From an uncultured Phascolarctobacterium sp. (lineage in GTDB: Bacteria; Bacillota; Negativicutes; Acidaminococcales; Acidaminococcaceae): DNA of 21,052 bases. Where the stretch lies: contig NZ_CAJMEH010000033.1 in NCBI RefSeq assembly GCF_905212365.1, positions 1 to 21,052 on the forward strand, in the 5' to 3' direction. The position numbers and the translations under genes are program-made. Every line of letters begins with the position of its first letter. The stretch's first letter is position 1. Of this stretch, positions 6,554-14,500 are shown piece after piece. Under the pieces are notes generated by a model that saw nothing but the letters and a program-made list of their open reading frames with translations, had not been told where the DNA came from and did no database searches.

Positions 6554-8455
6554 TCAGCCTTCTGCCAGCTCCGAAAGATACAGCCAGCGCTCTTCCATCT
6601 CCACTAGTTTTTGCTGCGCCTGCTCCTGCTGCCGCGTCAGCTCCGCCAGCTGGCCGTAATTACTGCCGCAACGGCTCATTTCCACCGCCAGCATTTTCAG
6701 CTCCGCCTCGCTACGCGCCATTTCCTGCTCCAGCTTCTGCAGCTCCAGCCGCTCGCCGTAGGTCAGCTTTTTCTTTTCCTGCGGCTTGGGCTCCTCCGCT
6801 TTCGCCGGCGTCTCCGCGCCCCGCGCCGTTTCCTTTTTATTCTTACCGTTCGCCGCTTCCTTAGCCTGCACAGCTTCCAGATAATCGCTGTAATTGCCGG
6901 TGTAGGGCTGCACATTTCCGCCCGGCTCCAACGCGAAAATTTTCTGTGCAAAGCGGTCTAAGAAATATCTGTCGTGCGATACGGCGACAACGGCTCCGGC
7001 AAAGCTGTCCACATAATCCTCCAGCACCGACAGCGTCGGAATATCCAAATCGTTGGTCGGCTCGTCCAAAAGCAACACGTTAGGCGCAGTCATCAGCACC
7101 CGCAACAAATACAAACGGCGCTGCTCGCCGCCGCTTAATTTATTGACCGGCACCCACTGCAGCTCCGGCGGGAACAAAAAACGTTCCAGCATCTGCGCCG
7201 CGCTGATGCGCTGACCGTCCGCCGTTTCGATATAATTATTCGCTTCCTTGATATATTCCAGCACCCGCATACTGCTGTCGGGAAATTCGCTGTGCTGGGC
7301 AAAGTAAGCAATCTTAACAGTCTGTCCCACCGTCAACGTGCCGCCCGTAGGCGCGCAGCGTCCGGCGATAATGTCCATCAGCGTAGATTTGCCCGCGCCG
7401 TTGGGGCCCACAATGCCCACTCTATCCTGGCGCAGCAGAATGTAGCTGAAATTTTTGATATAATCCACGCCGTCGTACTTCATGGAAATATTGTCCAGCT
7501 CGATAATTGTTTTACCCAGGCGGCTGCCGACCGACGACATCTCCAGCGCCGCTTCCGTGCGCACGTTCTTAACCTCGGCTTCGATTTGGGCAAAGCGCTC
7601 CACCCTGTCCTTCTTCTTAGTGCGGCGCGCCTCCGCCCCGCGGCTGATCCACGCCAGTTCGCGGCGGTAAATATTGCGCAGCTTCTGCGCAGCGCTGGCC
7701 TCGGCAATGCGCCGTTCCTCGCGCTTCTGCAAAAAAAGGCTGTAATTGCCCACATAAACATAGCCCTTGCCGCCGTCGATTTCCAGAGTGCGGTTCACCA
7801 CCCGGTCGAAGAAATAGCGGTCGTGGGTCACCATCAGCAGCGCGCCCTTGCGCTTCAAAAGCTGCTGCTCCAGCCAGCCCACCGTCGCATTATCCATGTG
7901 GTTGGTAGGTTCGTCCAAAATCAGTAAATCGGAGGGCCGCACCAAAACGCCTGCCAAGGCCACACGTTTGCGCTGCCCGCCGCTGAGCTCGCCCATCTTC
8001 TGCTGCAAACGAGTAATCCCCAGCTGGGTCAGCGCCGCCTTAGCCTCGCTTTCCAGCTGCCAAGCGTACTGCGCGTCCATTTGCTGCTGCAAATCCAAAA
8101 GCTGTCTTTGCAGTACGCCATCCTCCGGCTTACCGGCCGCCGCCTCCACCGCCGTTTCGTAATCCCGCAGCAGAACCATCAGCGGCGAATCGCCCTTAAA
8201 AATCTGTTCCAACACTGTCGCCTCCGGCTCAAAGGGCGGGTCCTGGGGCAGATATTCCATAACGACGCCGCCGGGAATAGTAAGCCTGCCGCTGCCCTGC
8301 TCCCTGTTGGCAATCATGCGCAGCAGCGTGCTTTTGCCTGTGCCGTTAACGCCGATAACGCCGTATTTATCGCCTTCTTCTATATTGAAGCTTATATTTT
8401 CAAACAAAACTCTGTCGCCATAGCTGTGGGACAAATTTTCCGCGCTTAAAATCAT
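6554..8455 (-). CDS. uup: Uup-like ABC-F family ATPase
   Basis: A 633-residue soluble protein with two ABC ATPase domains and no membrane helix, the ABC-F plan. Domain 1 has Walker A GVNGTGKST (35-43), signature LSGGQRKRV (157-165) and Walker B LLILDEPTNHMD (177-188). Domain 2 has GPNGAGKST (350-358), LSGGEQRRL (440-448) and LLLDEPTNDLD (461-471). The linker holds RRELAWISRGAEARRTKKKDR, which strongly resembles the Uup linker, and the C-terminus (about 565-630) is a coiled coil as in Uup. ABC-F proteins act on the ribosome or on DNA-branch processing; an antibiotic-resistance role is possible but Uup is usually housekeeping. AAGGAG lies 7 nt before the ATG. Confidence 0.92.
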   Translation of the reverse strand: MILSAENLSHSYGDRVLFENISFNIEEGDKYGVIGVNGTGKSTLLRMIANREQGSGRLTIPGGVVMEYLPQDPPFEPEATVLEQIFKGDSPLMVLLRDYETAVEAAAGKPEDGVLQRQLLDLQQQMDAQYAWQLESEAKAALTQLGITRLQQKMGELSGGQRKRVALAGVLVRPSDLLILDEPTNHMDNATVGWLEQQLLKRKGALLMVTHDRYFFDRVVNRTLEIDGGKGYVYVGNYSLFLQKREERRIAEASAAQKLRNIYRRELAWISRGAEARRTKKKDRVERFAQIEAEVKNVRTEAALEMSSVGSRLGKTIIELDNISMKYDGVDYIKNFSYILLRQDRVGIVGPNGAGKSTLMDIIAGRCAPTGGTLTVGQTVKIAYFAQHSEFPDSSMRVLEYIKEANNYIETADGQRISAAQMLERFLFPPELQWVPVNKLSGGEQRRLYLLRVLMTAPNVLLLDEPTNDLDIPTLSVLEDYVDSFAGAVVAVSHDRYFLDRFAQKIFALEPGGNVQPYTGNYSDYLEAVQAKEAANGKNKKETARGAETPAKAEEPKPQEKKKLTYGERLELQKLEQEMARSEAELKMLAVEMSRCGSNYGQLAELTRQQEQAQQKLVEMEERWLYLSELAEG

Positions 8456-8521
8456 CTCGTTGCTCCTTGCCGCCGCTAACAGTGCGCTAATTAAATATAC
8501 AAATTAAAGGGTACTCAGGCT

Positions 8522-8527
8522 ATTATA
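8522..8527 (-). promoter_or_regulatory. Probable -10 element for the uup-MATE unit
   Basis: A perfect TATAAT on the minus strand, 66 nt before the uup start. The -35 position (TTTCGT at 17 nt) is poor, so the promoter call is tentative. Confidence 0.4.
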
Positions 8528-8596
8528 CACTATCGCGCCTTTTTACGAAAGGGCTAAAAGCAACGCCTTTGAATTTGTATGGTTAATATTCATGCT

Positions 8597-8629
8597 AAAA
8601 AAATAAGCCCGCAAAAAGCGCGGGCTTAT
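8597..8629 (-). terminator. Strong terminator of the barnase-barstar-ABC operon
   Basis: A 10-bp perfect stem ATAAGCCCGC / GCGGGCTTAT with a 7-nt loop, followed on the minus strand by seven T. It starts 11 nt past the binding-protein stop. Confidence 0.92.
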
Positions 8630-8639
8630 CGCTGCCAGC

Positions 8640-9605
8640 TTATTTGACCTCCGCCAATAAGCTTTTAATTTCAATTTTATTCTTCTGCATCCCCATCTTG
8701 AGCAGGAAGTCCTGGGTCGCTTCCAAATCCTTAAGGTCGGCCTCGGTCAGCTTCGTGGAAAAATCGTACCAGGGAGCCATAGCCTTAACCTCGTCCATGC
8801 TCAAGCCTGTTTCCTTAGCCGTAAATTCAAAGGCTTTATCCTGTTCCTTGTTCATAAAGTCGATATTCTGCTGGTGTACAGCCAAATATTTTTTAACGAC
8901 CTCAGGATGCTCCTTGAGCAGCTTGCCGCTGACGCCGATAACGATGGTAGCGTCCACCAGACCCTCGCCGCTCGCCAGCACGCGCGCGCCTGCCTTCTGC
9001 GCCCGCAGCACGTCAGAACCCGCTACCAGCGCTGCGTCCACCTCGCCGCTCATCAGCGCGTTCACGCTGGCCGGAATGCCCAGCGAAACAAAATCCACGG
9101 CGTCCGGTTTCAGCTGCGCTTTATCCAGCGCCGCTACTAAAATCTGGTGCAGAATGGTTCCCTTAGGGCCTGCAACCTTTTTGCCCGCCAAATCGGCGGC
9201 AGTCTTAATAGCCGGGTCAGTTACCATAATATTGAAGGCCCTAGGAGCGCGGCTGTAAATGCCCACTACTTTAACGTCAGCTCCGTTCGATGCTGCCAGA
9301 ATAGCGCTGGTGCCGCCCAAGGCGCTGCACACGTCCAGGCTGCCGCTGGCCAGCGCTTCCGTCTGCTTGGCTCCGGAATTGATTTCTGGGAAAGTCACGG
9401 TAATCTTGTCCTTGCCAAACTCTTTAACCAGGGTCTGATTGTTTTTGTCCACAATGCTGGGAATGTTCAGCGGCGACTTAACATAGGTCACCTTCAATTC
9501 CTTCAGCGGCGGCTCTGCCGCCTCCTTTTTTTCGCTTCCGCAGCCCGTAAGCAGCGTGAAAGCCGTTAACACACTTAAGCCTAAGGCGATAAGTTTTTTG
9601 TTCAT
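8640..9605 (-). CDS. ABC importer substrate-binding lipoprotein, SsuA/TauA/NMT1 type
   Basis: A 321-residue lipoprotein. The start is the ATG at 9605, which has AAAGGAG 9 nt upstream; an ATG two codons earlier is too close to that site. A lipoprotein signal peptide ends at LLTGC (Cys22). The mature part has the two-lobed NMT1/SsuA-like fold pattern: opening KELKVTYVKSP, INSGAKQTEALASGSLDVCSALG, DLAGKKVAGPKGTILHQIL and LMSGEVDAALVAG. Relatives bind aliphatic sulfonates, taurine, nitrate, or thiamine or riboflavin precursors; the ligand here is unknown. It is the last gene of the operon, 39 nt after the ATPase stop, and is followed by a strong terminator. Confidence 0.9.
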   Translation of the reverse strand: MNKKLIALGLSVLTAFTLLTGCGSEKKEAAEPPLKELKVTYVKSPLNIPSIVDKNNQTLVKEFGKDKITVTFPEINSGAKQTEALASGSLDVCSALGGTSAILAASNGADVKVVGIYSRAPRAFNIMVTDPAIKTAADLAGKKVAGPKGTILHQILVAALDKAQLKPDAVDFVSLGIPASVNALMSGEVDAALVAGSDVLRAQKAGARVLASGEGLVDATIVIGVSGKLLKEHPEVVKKYLAVHQQNIDFMNKEQDKAFEFTAKETGLSMDEVKAMAPWYDFSTKLTEADLKDLEATQDFLLKMGMQKNKIEIKSLLAEVK

Positions 9606-9644
9606 AAACATGAACTCCTTTCTTAACCTGCAGCCGCAGCCGTT

Positions 9645-10346
9645 TTATGACAGCGCTTGCAATATCTCCTGCCGCAGTCCTTGAAAATCCGCAGCAGCTG
9701 CCTGACGCGGCCGGGGCAGCTGTACGGACAGGGACTTCTGCACCCTGCCACTATTCATTATAAGGATACGTCCGCCTAAAAGCAAGGCCTCCTCCACATC
9801 ATGGGTCACAAAAATAATCGTTTTGCGCGCTTCCGCATACAAACGCAGCAGCGTTTGCTGCAAACCCTGCCGTGTAAAATAATCGAGAGCGCTGAAGGGC
9901 TCGTCCATCAAAATAATATCCGGGTCGTAAAACAGCGTGCGTCCTAAAGATACCCGCTGAGCCATGCCGCCGGAAAGCTGATTAGAGTACAGCCGTTCCG
10001 CTCCCGTCAGCTCCAAAAGCCGCAGCAACTCCGGCAAACGTCCAGTATCTAATGACGGGTCGTGCCGCGCCGCCAGGGTAATATTATCGGCCACATTCAG
10101 CCAGGGCATCAGCCGCGGCTCCTGAAAAACCGGCGCAATGCGCTTGCCCTCCGGCAGCCAAATCGTCCCGGCGTCGCTTTTTTCCAAGCCGCACAGCAAA
10201 CGCAGCAGCGTAGTTTTGCCGCAGCCGCTGCGCCCGACGATACAGGTAAAGCTGTGCTCGGCAAAGCTTTCCGTCGTCGGCGCAAGAGCCTGCTTGGAGC
10301 TGTAGCTTTTGCAGATGCCCTGCACCTTTAATTTCCAACCGTTCAT
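9645..10346 (-). CDS. ABC importer ATPase, SsuB/TauB type
   Basis: A 233-residue ATPase with all motifs in order: Walker A GRSGCGKTT (38-46), Q-loop VFQEPRLMPW (Q75), signature LSGGMAQRV (124-132), Walker B IILMDEPFSALD (144-155) and the switch histidine in VTHDVEEAL (H182). The sequence PRLMPWLNVADNI is characteristic of the nitrate/sulfonate/taurine subfamily. GGAGGT lies 6 nt before the ATG, and the gene starts 13 nt after the permease stop, so the two are co-translated. It would energise the adjacent permease. Confidence 0.93.
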   Translation of the reverse strand: MNGWKLKVQGICKSYSSKQALAPTTESFAEHSFTCIVGRSGCGKTTLLRLLCGLEKSDAGTIWLPEGKRIAPVFQEPRLMPWLNVADNITLAARHDPSLDTGRLPELLRLLELTGAERLYSNQLSGGMAQRVSLGRTLFYDPDIILMDEPFSALDYFTRQGLQQTLLRLYAEARKTIIFVTHDVEEALLLGGRILIMNSGRVQKSLSVQLPRPRQAAAADFQGLRQEILQALS

Positions 10347-10359
10347 CGGTACACCTCCG

Positions 10360-11118
10360 TCACTTCTGCAAACCGTCGTGCCAGGGAAACAGCCGCTGAA
10401 TCGCCAGCAAAAACAAATAATCTATCAGCGTGCCTACCAGCCCAATGGCCAGCATACCCACAATCACCACGTCAGGACGCGACATTTCCTCCGCATCCAG
10501 AATCAGATAACCAATGCCCGCAGTAGCGGCGATCAGCTCCGCGCCGATTAAAGCGCGCCAGCTGTATCCCAAAGCCAGCTGCATGCCTACCACAATGGAT
10601 TCCAGCGCCGCAGGAATGCGAATACGCAAAATCTGCTCCTTAGCGGTAAACCCCAGGCTTTGCCCCACCTCCAGCAAGCGTTTGTCGCAGCCATGAATGC
10701 CGCTGTAGGTATTCAAGAACAGCGGAAAGAACGACGCCAGCACGATAATCGTCAGCTTGGAGGCTTCGCCGATGCCAGCCCACAAAATAATCAGCGGCAC
10801 GGCGGCTAAGGGCGGCACATGGCGCAGAAATTCCAGCAGCAGCCAGCAGTAGCCTTCAAAGCGCTTGCTCTGGCCGCACAAAATTCCCAAGGGCACCGCC
10901 AAACAGCAGCTAACGGTAAAGCCCAAGGCTACCCGCCGCAGGCTGACCGTCAAATGCTTCAGCAGCACGCCGCTGGCGCACAGCTCGCCTAAGGACTGCC
11001 ACACAATGGACGGCGCAGGCAGTAAATAAGGGCTGAACACCTGCTGCATCACCGCCAGCTGCCAGGCAGCCAAAAGCATGCAGGGCAGCAGCAGCCCACG
11101 CAAAATTTTCTTTGGCAC
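10360..11118 (-). CDS. ABC importer permease, SsuC/TauC type
   Basis: A 252-residue membrane protein with about six helices, starting at GTG (11118) with AAGGAGG 8 nt upstream. It shows family landmarks: FSPYLLPAPSIVWQSLGEL near the N-terminus, FLRHVPPLAAVPLIILWAGIGEASK, and the coupling-loop EAA pattern around SLGFTAKEQILRIRIPAALESIVVGMQLALGYSWRALIGAE. The gene begins only 13 nt after the barstar stop, and its ribosome binding site fills that gap, so it is very likely on the same transcript as barnase and barstar. No separate promoter fits in the gap, although one inside barstar cannot be excluded. Confidence 0.93.
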   Translation of the reverse strand: MPKKILRGLLLPCMLLAAWQLAVMQQVFSPYLLPAPSIVWQSLGELCASGVLLKHLTVSLRRVALGFTVSCCLAVPLGILCGQSKRFEGYCWLLLEFLRHVPPLAAVPLIILWAGIGEASKLTIIVLASFFPLFLNTYSGIHGCDKRLLEVGQSLGFTAKEQILRIRIPAALESIVVGMQLALGYSWRALIGAELIAATAGIGYLILDAEEMSRPDVVIVGMLAIGLVGTLIDYLFLLAIQRLFPWHDGLQK

Positions 11119-11131
11119 TTTTTCGTCCTCC

Positions 11132-11404
11132 TTACGGCTGCACTGTTATCTGCAAATTGCGGTTAGCCGCCGCCGCGTCCTGCAAAACACGCAGCAGCAT
11201 TGCGCCATACCGGCCCAAATAAGCCTCCTCCGCCACCTTGCCCTGTATGGTCAGCTCCGTCGGCTCGCTCAGCTCCGTCAGGCAATCGTACAAGGCGTCC
11301 AGATTAGCGCCGTAATATGCAGGCAGCTGCAAAGCCTCCCTCAAATATTGATGCAGCTGAGATTGGCTGCGCATTTGTTCCGTATCCAAAATTATTTTCC
11401 GCAT
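11132..11404 (-). CDS. Barstar-family ribonuclease inhibitor
   Basis: A 90-residue protein, the same size as Bacillus barstar. The centre, LPAYYGANLDALYDCLT (27-43), matches the barnase-binding helix and loop of barstar; the tyrosine and two key aspartates are present (YYG 30-32, D36, D40), and the barstar tryptophan is replaced by tyrosine (Y39). The start chosen is the ATG at 11404 with GGGAGG 8 nt upstream (11413-11418); a TTG six codons earlier overlaps the barnase stop. No signal peptide, so it stays in the cytoplasm, where it would neutralise barnase before export. It directly follows the barnase gene (14 nt). Confidence 0.95.
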   Translation of the reverse strand: MRKIILDTEQMRSQSQLHQYLREALQLPAYYGANLDALYDCLTELSEPTELTIQGKVAEEAYLGRYGAMLLRVLQDAAAANRNLQITVQP

Positions 11405-11418
11405 AGCGCCAACCTCCC

Positions 11419-11928
11419 TCAATACAAGCGCGTAAAGCTTTTATAATGGTCGCCGGTGTAATAAATCAGACCGTCACTGGAAAAAACCAGGCGCTTACCG
11501 TTGCGGCCGCCCTTCACATAATCGATGTCGCATTCCTTCCATCTGCGCCCGTTTTTAGCAGGCAGCTTGCCCTCGTAATTGCCGAAGCGGTCGCCGCCGA
11601 TGGACTTTCCTGGAGCAACCTTATCCAGCGTTCCCTTAGTCTGCCAGCCCAGCTTTTTCGCCTCGTTTTTCGTAATATAATTATGGGGCAGCTTGGCAAA
11701 TTCGTTGATATAGGCCGCTACATGCTCCTTGTCTGTATAAGCACCATCCTCGCTGATCTTTATTTTCTTGACGTTGGCCTTGCTGTTGGCCGCCGTTTGT
11801 TCGGACTGCGCCGCTTCCGCGCTTATCTTAACGGCGGGGGCGGCGTCGGACTTGGGAGTACTGCCGCAGCCCGCAATAACGCTGACCGTCAGCAGCAGCG
11901 ACAGGCAGAACGCTAAAAGCTGCTTCAT
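11419..11928 (-). CDS. Barnase-family ribonuclease as a lipoprotein
   Basis: A 169-residue precursor. Residues 1-20 form a lipoprotein signal peptide ending VIAGC (Cys21), residues 22-60 are a low-complexity Ala/Ser/Lys linker, and residues about 62-169 are a full barnase domain: LPHNYITKNEAKKLGW, VAPGKSIGGDRFGN, EGKLPAKNGRRWKECDIDY, RLVFSSDGLIYYTGDHYKSF. By alignment to Bacillus barnase every key residue is present: K87 (K27), E132 (E73, general base), R142 (R83), R146 (R87), H161 (H102, general acid) and Y162 (Y103). It should be an active extracytoplasmic guanyl-preferring RNase. The start is the ATG at 11928 with AAGGAGG 8 nt upstream. A lipid anchor is unusual, because Bacillus barnase is freely secreted. 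Confidence 0.96.
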   Translation of the reverse strand: MKQLLAFCLSLLLTVSVIAGCGSTPKSDAAPAVKISAEAAQSEQTAANSKANVKKIKISEDGAYTDKEHVAAYINEFAKLPHNYITKNEAKKLGWQTKGTLDKVAPGKSIGGDRFGNYEGKLPAKNGRRWKECDIDYVKGGRNGKRLVFSSDGLIYYTGDHYKSFTRLY

Positions 11929-11951
11929 AATATTAGCCTCCTTAAATATAC

Positions 11952-12045
11952 TACAATTATCTTTATTATACCACAAGGAGACATGTTGTACATCAGCTCT
12001 CGCTTCACCTTTTGCTTGCAAATCGCTGTGTACAAGCATTATAAC
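11952..12045. repeat. Dispersed ~92-bp repeat, copy A
   Basis: Nearly collinear and gap-free with 18150-18241 over the core (offset 6196), e.g. ATTATACCA, GTTGTACATC, GCTCTCGCTTC, GCTTGCAAAT and TGTACAAGC are shared. Inverted TTGTACA/TGTACAA ends bracket the centre, so a stem-loop can form. It lies between the carrier gene terminators and the barnase start. Confidence 0.75.
11965..11992 (-). promoter_or_regulatory. Promoter of the barnase operon, inside the dispersed repeat
   Basis: On the minus strand TGTACA (11987-11992), a 16-nt spacer and a perfect TATAAT (11965-11970), 37 nt before the barnase ATG. The same spacing and hexamers occur in the second repeat copy upstream of the NamZ-like gene. 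Confidence 0.6.
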
Positions 12046-12059
12046 AGGAATCTGGCAGT

Positions 12060-12085
12060 AAAAAAGCGCAGGCTTACGCCCACGC
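12060..12085 (-). terminator. Terminator of the MatC-like carrier gene
   Basis: Minus-strand stem GCGTGGGC / GCCTGCGC (8 bp including two G-U pairs) with a GTAA tetraloop, followed by six T. Confidence 0.85.
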
Positions 12086-12097
12086 ACCTTAAACTGC

Positions 12098-12126
12098 AAG
12101 AGCACGTCAGACGGCGTGCTCTTTTT
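12098..12126. terminator. Second hairpin after the MatC-like carrier gene
   Basis: A 9-bp perfect stem AAGAGCACG / CGTGCTCTT with an 8-nt loop, just before the GTAA-loop terminator. Its T-run (TTTTT at 12122-12126) is on the plus strand, so it would best stop plus-strand transcription entering from the barnase side, while the neighbouring hairpin serves the minus strand. Confidence 0.6.
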
Positions 12127-12153
12127 CATACTCATACCCAGATTGCTTTGCAA

Positions 12154-13404
12154 TTACAACAGCCAATGATACAAGCCGAAATAAGCGCAGATGCTCAGCA
12201 CCGTAACGCCCAGAGCCGATATCATAAACATTTTCACAAACAAATGATGCTGCTCCTCGTAGGATGCCCCCGCCGCGGAGGAATAGGCCGCCAGGGCCAG
12301 CGCCCCGCCGGTGGACAGAGGGCTGATGCCCGCCGTATTGCTGATCATGGTAATCGCCGTTGCCAGCTCCAGCGGGTCCACGCCGCCGCCCAGCTGCGCC
12401 ACAATATGCGGAATCGTGGGAATCAGCGTAGGCATAACCACGCCGGAGGTAGAACTGAACCAGCTCATAATACCGGAGCAAATGCCCATGATGGAAGCGG
12501 CAGTCCTTTCGTTCATTACCGATACCAGCGCTGCGCTCAGCATTTTAATGCCGCCCTGGTCGATAATCAGGTGCATCAGCACACCCACGCCGGTAATCAG
12601 CAGCAGCGTACCCCAGGGAATACGCTTCAGCGCTTCGGCCTCGTCCGACACCTTGAGGAAGGACAGCACCGCCGCTACGCCAAAGCCCACGAGGCCCACG
12701 TTAATATGCAGAATCATAACCAAAAAGACCATAACGACGATGCCCAGCAGCGTAATTTCCTGCTTACGGTTAAAGGGCGGCGTTTTTTCCGGCACCACCG
12801 TTTCGTCCAGATGCAGCTTATAGCCACCCAGCAGGAAATACACCACCACAGCGTACACCGTGGACGACAGCACGCCATTCATTAAAAATTTTTCTTCAAT
12901 GCCGGTCAGGCCAAATTCGGCGCACAGATTGATACCGATAATGCCCGTAGCCGCCAAGGGCGATACGCCGCCTCCACTGGCTCCCAGCACCGTCAGAGCC
13001 GACAGCATGGCGGGATGAATGCCCATCTCCGCCGCCAAAGCCATGGAAAAAACCATCATGATAGCCATGGTAGGCACTGTGCCAGGCCCCAGTGCGGACA
13101 GCACGGTGGAAAAAACATAAATCAGAATCGGAACTAAATAGGTACGCTGCCCGGCCAGAGCCACTACTTTTTTAGCCAGCAAATCAAGACAGCCGTTAAT
13201 CTGCGCCAGACTGAACAAATAAGTAACGCCCAGCAGCATAATAAAGAGCGAAGAATTAAAGCCGCGGATAATTTCCGCGTCGGACACTCCGGCCAAGCGC
13301 CCCAGCACCAAAGCAAAGGCGATGCACAACAGGCCCGTATTCATCTTGCGGAAGAAGCCTAAGAAAATCGCCACCAATAATAAAATTAAAGATACTAAAG
13401 CCAT
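12154..13404 (-). CDS. MatC-like dicarboxylate/anion carrier (SLC13/ion-transporter superfamily)
   Basis: A 416-residue membrane protein with about eleven to twelve helices. The opening (LILLLVAIFLGFFRKMNTGLLCIAFALVLG) resembles the MatC N-terminal region of dicarboxylate/malonate carriers, and two repeated re-entrant-type motifs are seen: GPGTVPTMAIMM plus SGGGVSPLAATG in the first half, SSTSGVVMPTLIP plus SNTAGISPLSTGGAL in the second, as in ion-transporter-superfamily carboxylate carriers. Start is the ATG at 13404, with GGAGGT 5 nt upstream; the longer open frame upstream has neither. Expected job: uptake or exchange of a di- or tricarboxylate, fitting an anaerobe that lives on organic acids. 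The substrate is not predictable. Confidence 0.88.
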   Translation of the reverse strand: MALVSLILLLVAIFLGFFRKMNTGLLCIAFALVLGRLAGVSDAEIIRGFNSSLFIMLLGVTYLFSLAQINGCLDLLAKKVVALAGQRTYLVPILIYVFSTVLSALGPGTVPTMAIMMVFSMALAAEMGIHPAMLSALTVLGASGGGVSPLAATGIIGINLCAEFGLTGIEEKFLMNGVLSSTVYAVVVYFLLGGYKLHLDETVVPEKTPPFNRKQEITLLGIVVMVFLVMILHINVGLVGFGVAAVLSFLKVSDEAEALKRIPWGTLLLITGVGVLMHLIIDQGGIKMLSAALVSVMNERTAASIMGICSGIMSWFSSTSGVVMPTLIPTIPHIVAQLGGGVDPLELATAITMISNTAGISPLSTGGALALAAYSSAAGASYEEQHHLFVKMFMISALGVTVLSICAYFGLYHWLL

Positions 13405-13497
13405 AATACACCTCCACTCAAAATTGCTAGTAAGCTGCTGGTGTGGTTGGCAGAAGCATCTTATTAACAAAATTCTACGACTTTTATATCTACGATA

Positions 13498-13526
13498 AAT
13501 ATACACCTATTGCAGATTTTTTTCAA
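13498..13526 (-). promoter_or_regulatory. Promoter of the MatC-like carrier gene
   Basis: On the minus strand TTGAAA (13521-13526), a 17-nt spacer and TATATT (13498-13503). The leader to the ATG at 13404 is about 85 nt. No equally good promoter is seen on the plus strand for the divergent acetyltransferase gene. Confidence 0.68.
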
Positions 13527-13686
13527 ATTATTTATGGCAATGCCTCTATAAATTTATTTTACAGCCGCCAACCCGCGCCCCAGATATTTCCGCCGCAGCT
13601 GTTTATTTATTATGCCGCTCATGATAAAATATATATTCATAGAGAATGGAGATGAAAGCAAGTTGAAGCCACTGAACGGCAAAACC

Positions 13687-14496
13687 ATGAACGAACAGCA
13701 AATAAAGCAATATCTGCGCAAATTACAGCTGGGCGGCCTCACCCCCACCGCTGACCTAAATACCCTGCGCCAGCTGCAGGACGCCCATTTGAAATTTATT
13801 CCCTACGAAAATTTCGACTGTCTGAACGGCAGGATTACCTCCCTCAAGCGCCGCGACCTTTTTGAAAAGCTGGTGCTGCACAACCGCGGCGGCATTTGCT
13901 TCGAGCTCAACGGCCTGTATAACTGGCTGCTGGAATCGCTGGGCTTTCAGCCGGTAAGCTTCGCCGCCCGCTATATCGATAAGCTGGAGGTATACCAAAT
14001 ACGCCGACACCGCGTTATGTGCGTCAGCCTTGACGGCAAGCGCTACCTGACCGACGTAGGCGTGAACAGCGAAAGCCCCCGTGTGCCGCTGGAGCTTACC
14101 GAAGGCCTTATTCAAAGCGACGGCGTCAGCCAGTATAAATTTACACGCGACGAATTTTGGGGCTGGCTGCTGTGGCAGAAGGAACGGGGCAAGCCCTGGA
14201 AACGCCTTTTCGGCTTTACCGAAGAACCGCAAATTGACAAGGATTTCATCATGGCCTCCTTTTGGTGCGATGCGCACCCCGATTCCCCCTTTATCACGGG
14301 CAAAAAGCTTTCCATCTTCCGCGAGGACTGCAATATAACCATCCGCGGCAATTACCTGAAATTCTATTTAGGCGGCCGCGTAAAATACCGTTATAAAATC
14401 CGCACCGGCGCCGATTTAAAGGAGCTGCTGTGGGAATACTTCGGCATCAATGTGGAATACCGCCTGAAAAACGACGGTATCGATTTTGAAGGATAA
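13687..14496 (+). CDS. nat: Arylamine N-acetyltransferase family protein
   Basis: A 269-residue acetyltransferase. It has the family signature RGGICFELN (67-75) with catalytic Cys71, the catalytic His108 in RRHRVMCV, and Asp123 in LTDVG, completing the Cys-His-Asp triad; HLKFIPYENFD (34-44) is the usual N-terminal landmark. The enzyme transfers acetyl groups from acetyl-CoA to aromatic amines or related small molecules in the cytoplasm. The ATG at 13687 gives the normal N-terminus but has no clear ribosome binding site. A TTG at 13663, in frame, has GGAG 11 nt upstream, and could be the true start, adding eight residues. It is first in a plus-strand cluster, its stop 4 nt before cca. Confidence 0.93.
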   Translation: MNEQQIKQYLRKLQLGGLTPTADLNTLRQLQDAHLKFIPYENFDCLNGRITSLKRRDLFEKLVLHNRGGICFELNGLYNWLLESLGFQPVSFAARYIDKLEVYQIRRHRVMCVSLDGKRYLTDVGVNSESPRVPLELTEGLIQSDGVSQYKFTRDEFWGWLLWQKERGKPWKRLFGFTEEPQIDKDFIMASFWCDAHPDSPFITGKKLSIFREDCNITIRGNYLKFYLGGRVKYRYKIRTGADLKELLWEYFGINVEYRLKNDGIDFEG

Positions 14497-14500
14497 ATAT

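Noticed and set aside
7292..7927. Plus-strand open frame inside the ABC-F gene
   Set aside because: It is antisense to conserved ATPase motifs, with shadow-type composition and no start signals.
11983..12885. Long plus-strand open frame (300 codons) opposite the MatC-like carrier gene
   Set aside because: It is antisense to a clear membrane-protein gene, is rich in His/Gln/Arg as expected of an antisense shadow, has no ribosome binding site, and runs through the two hairpins at 12060-12126.
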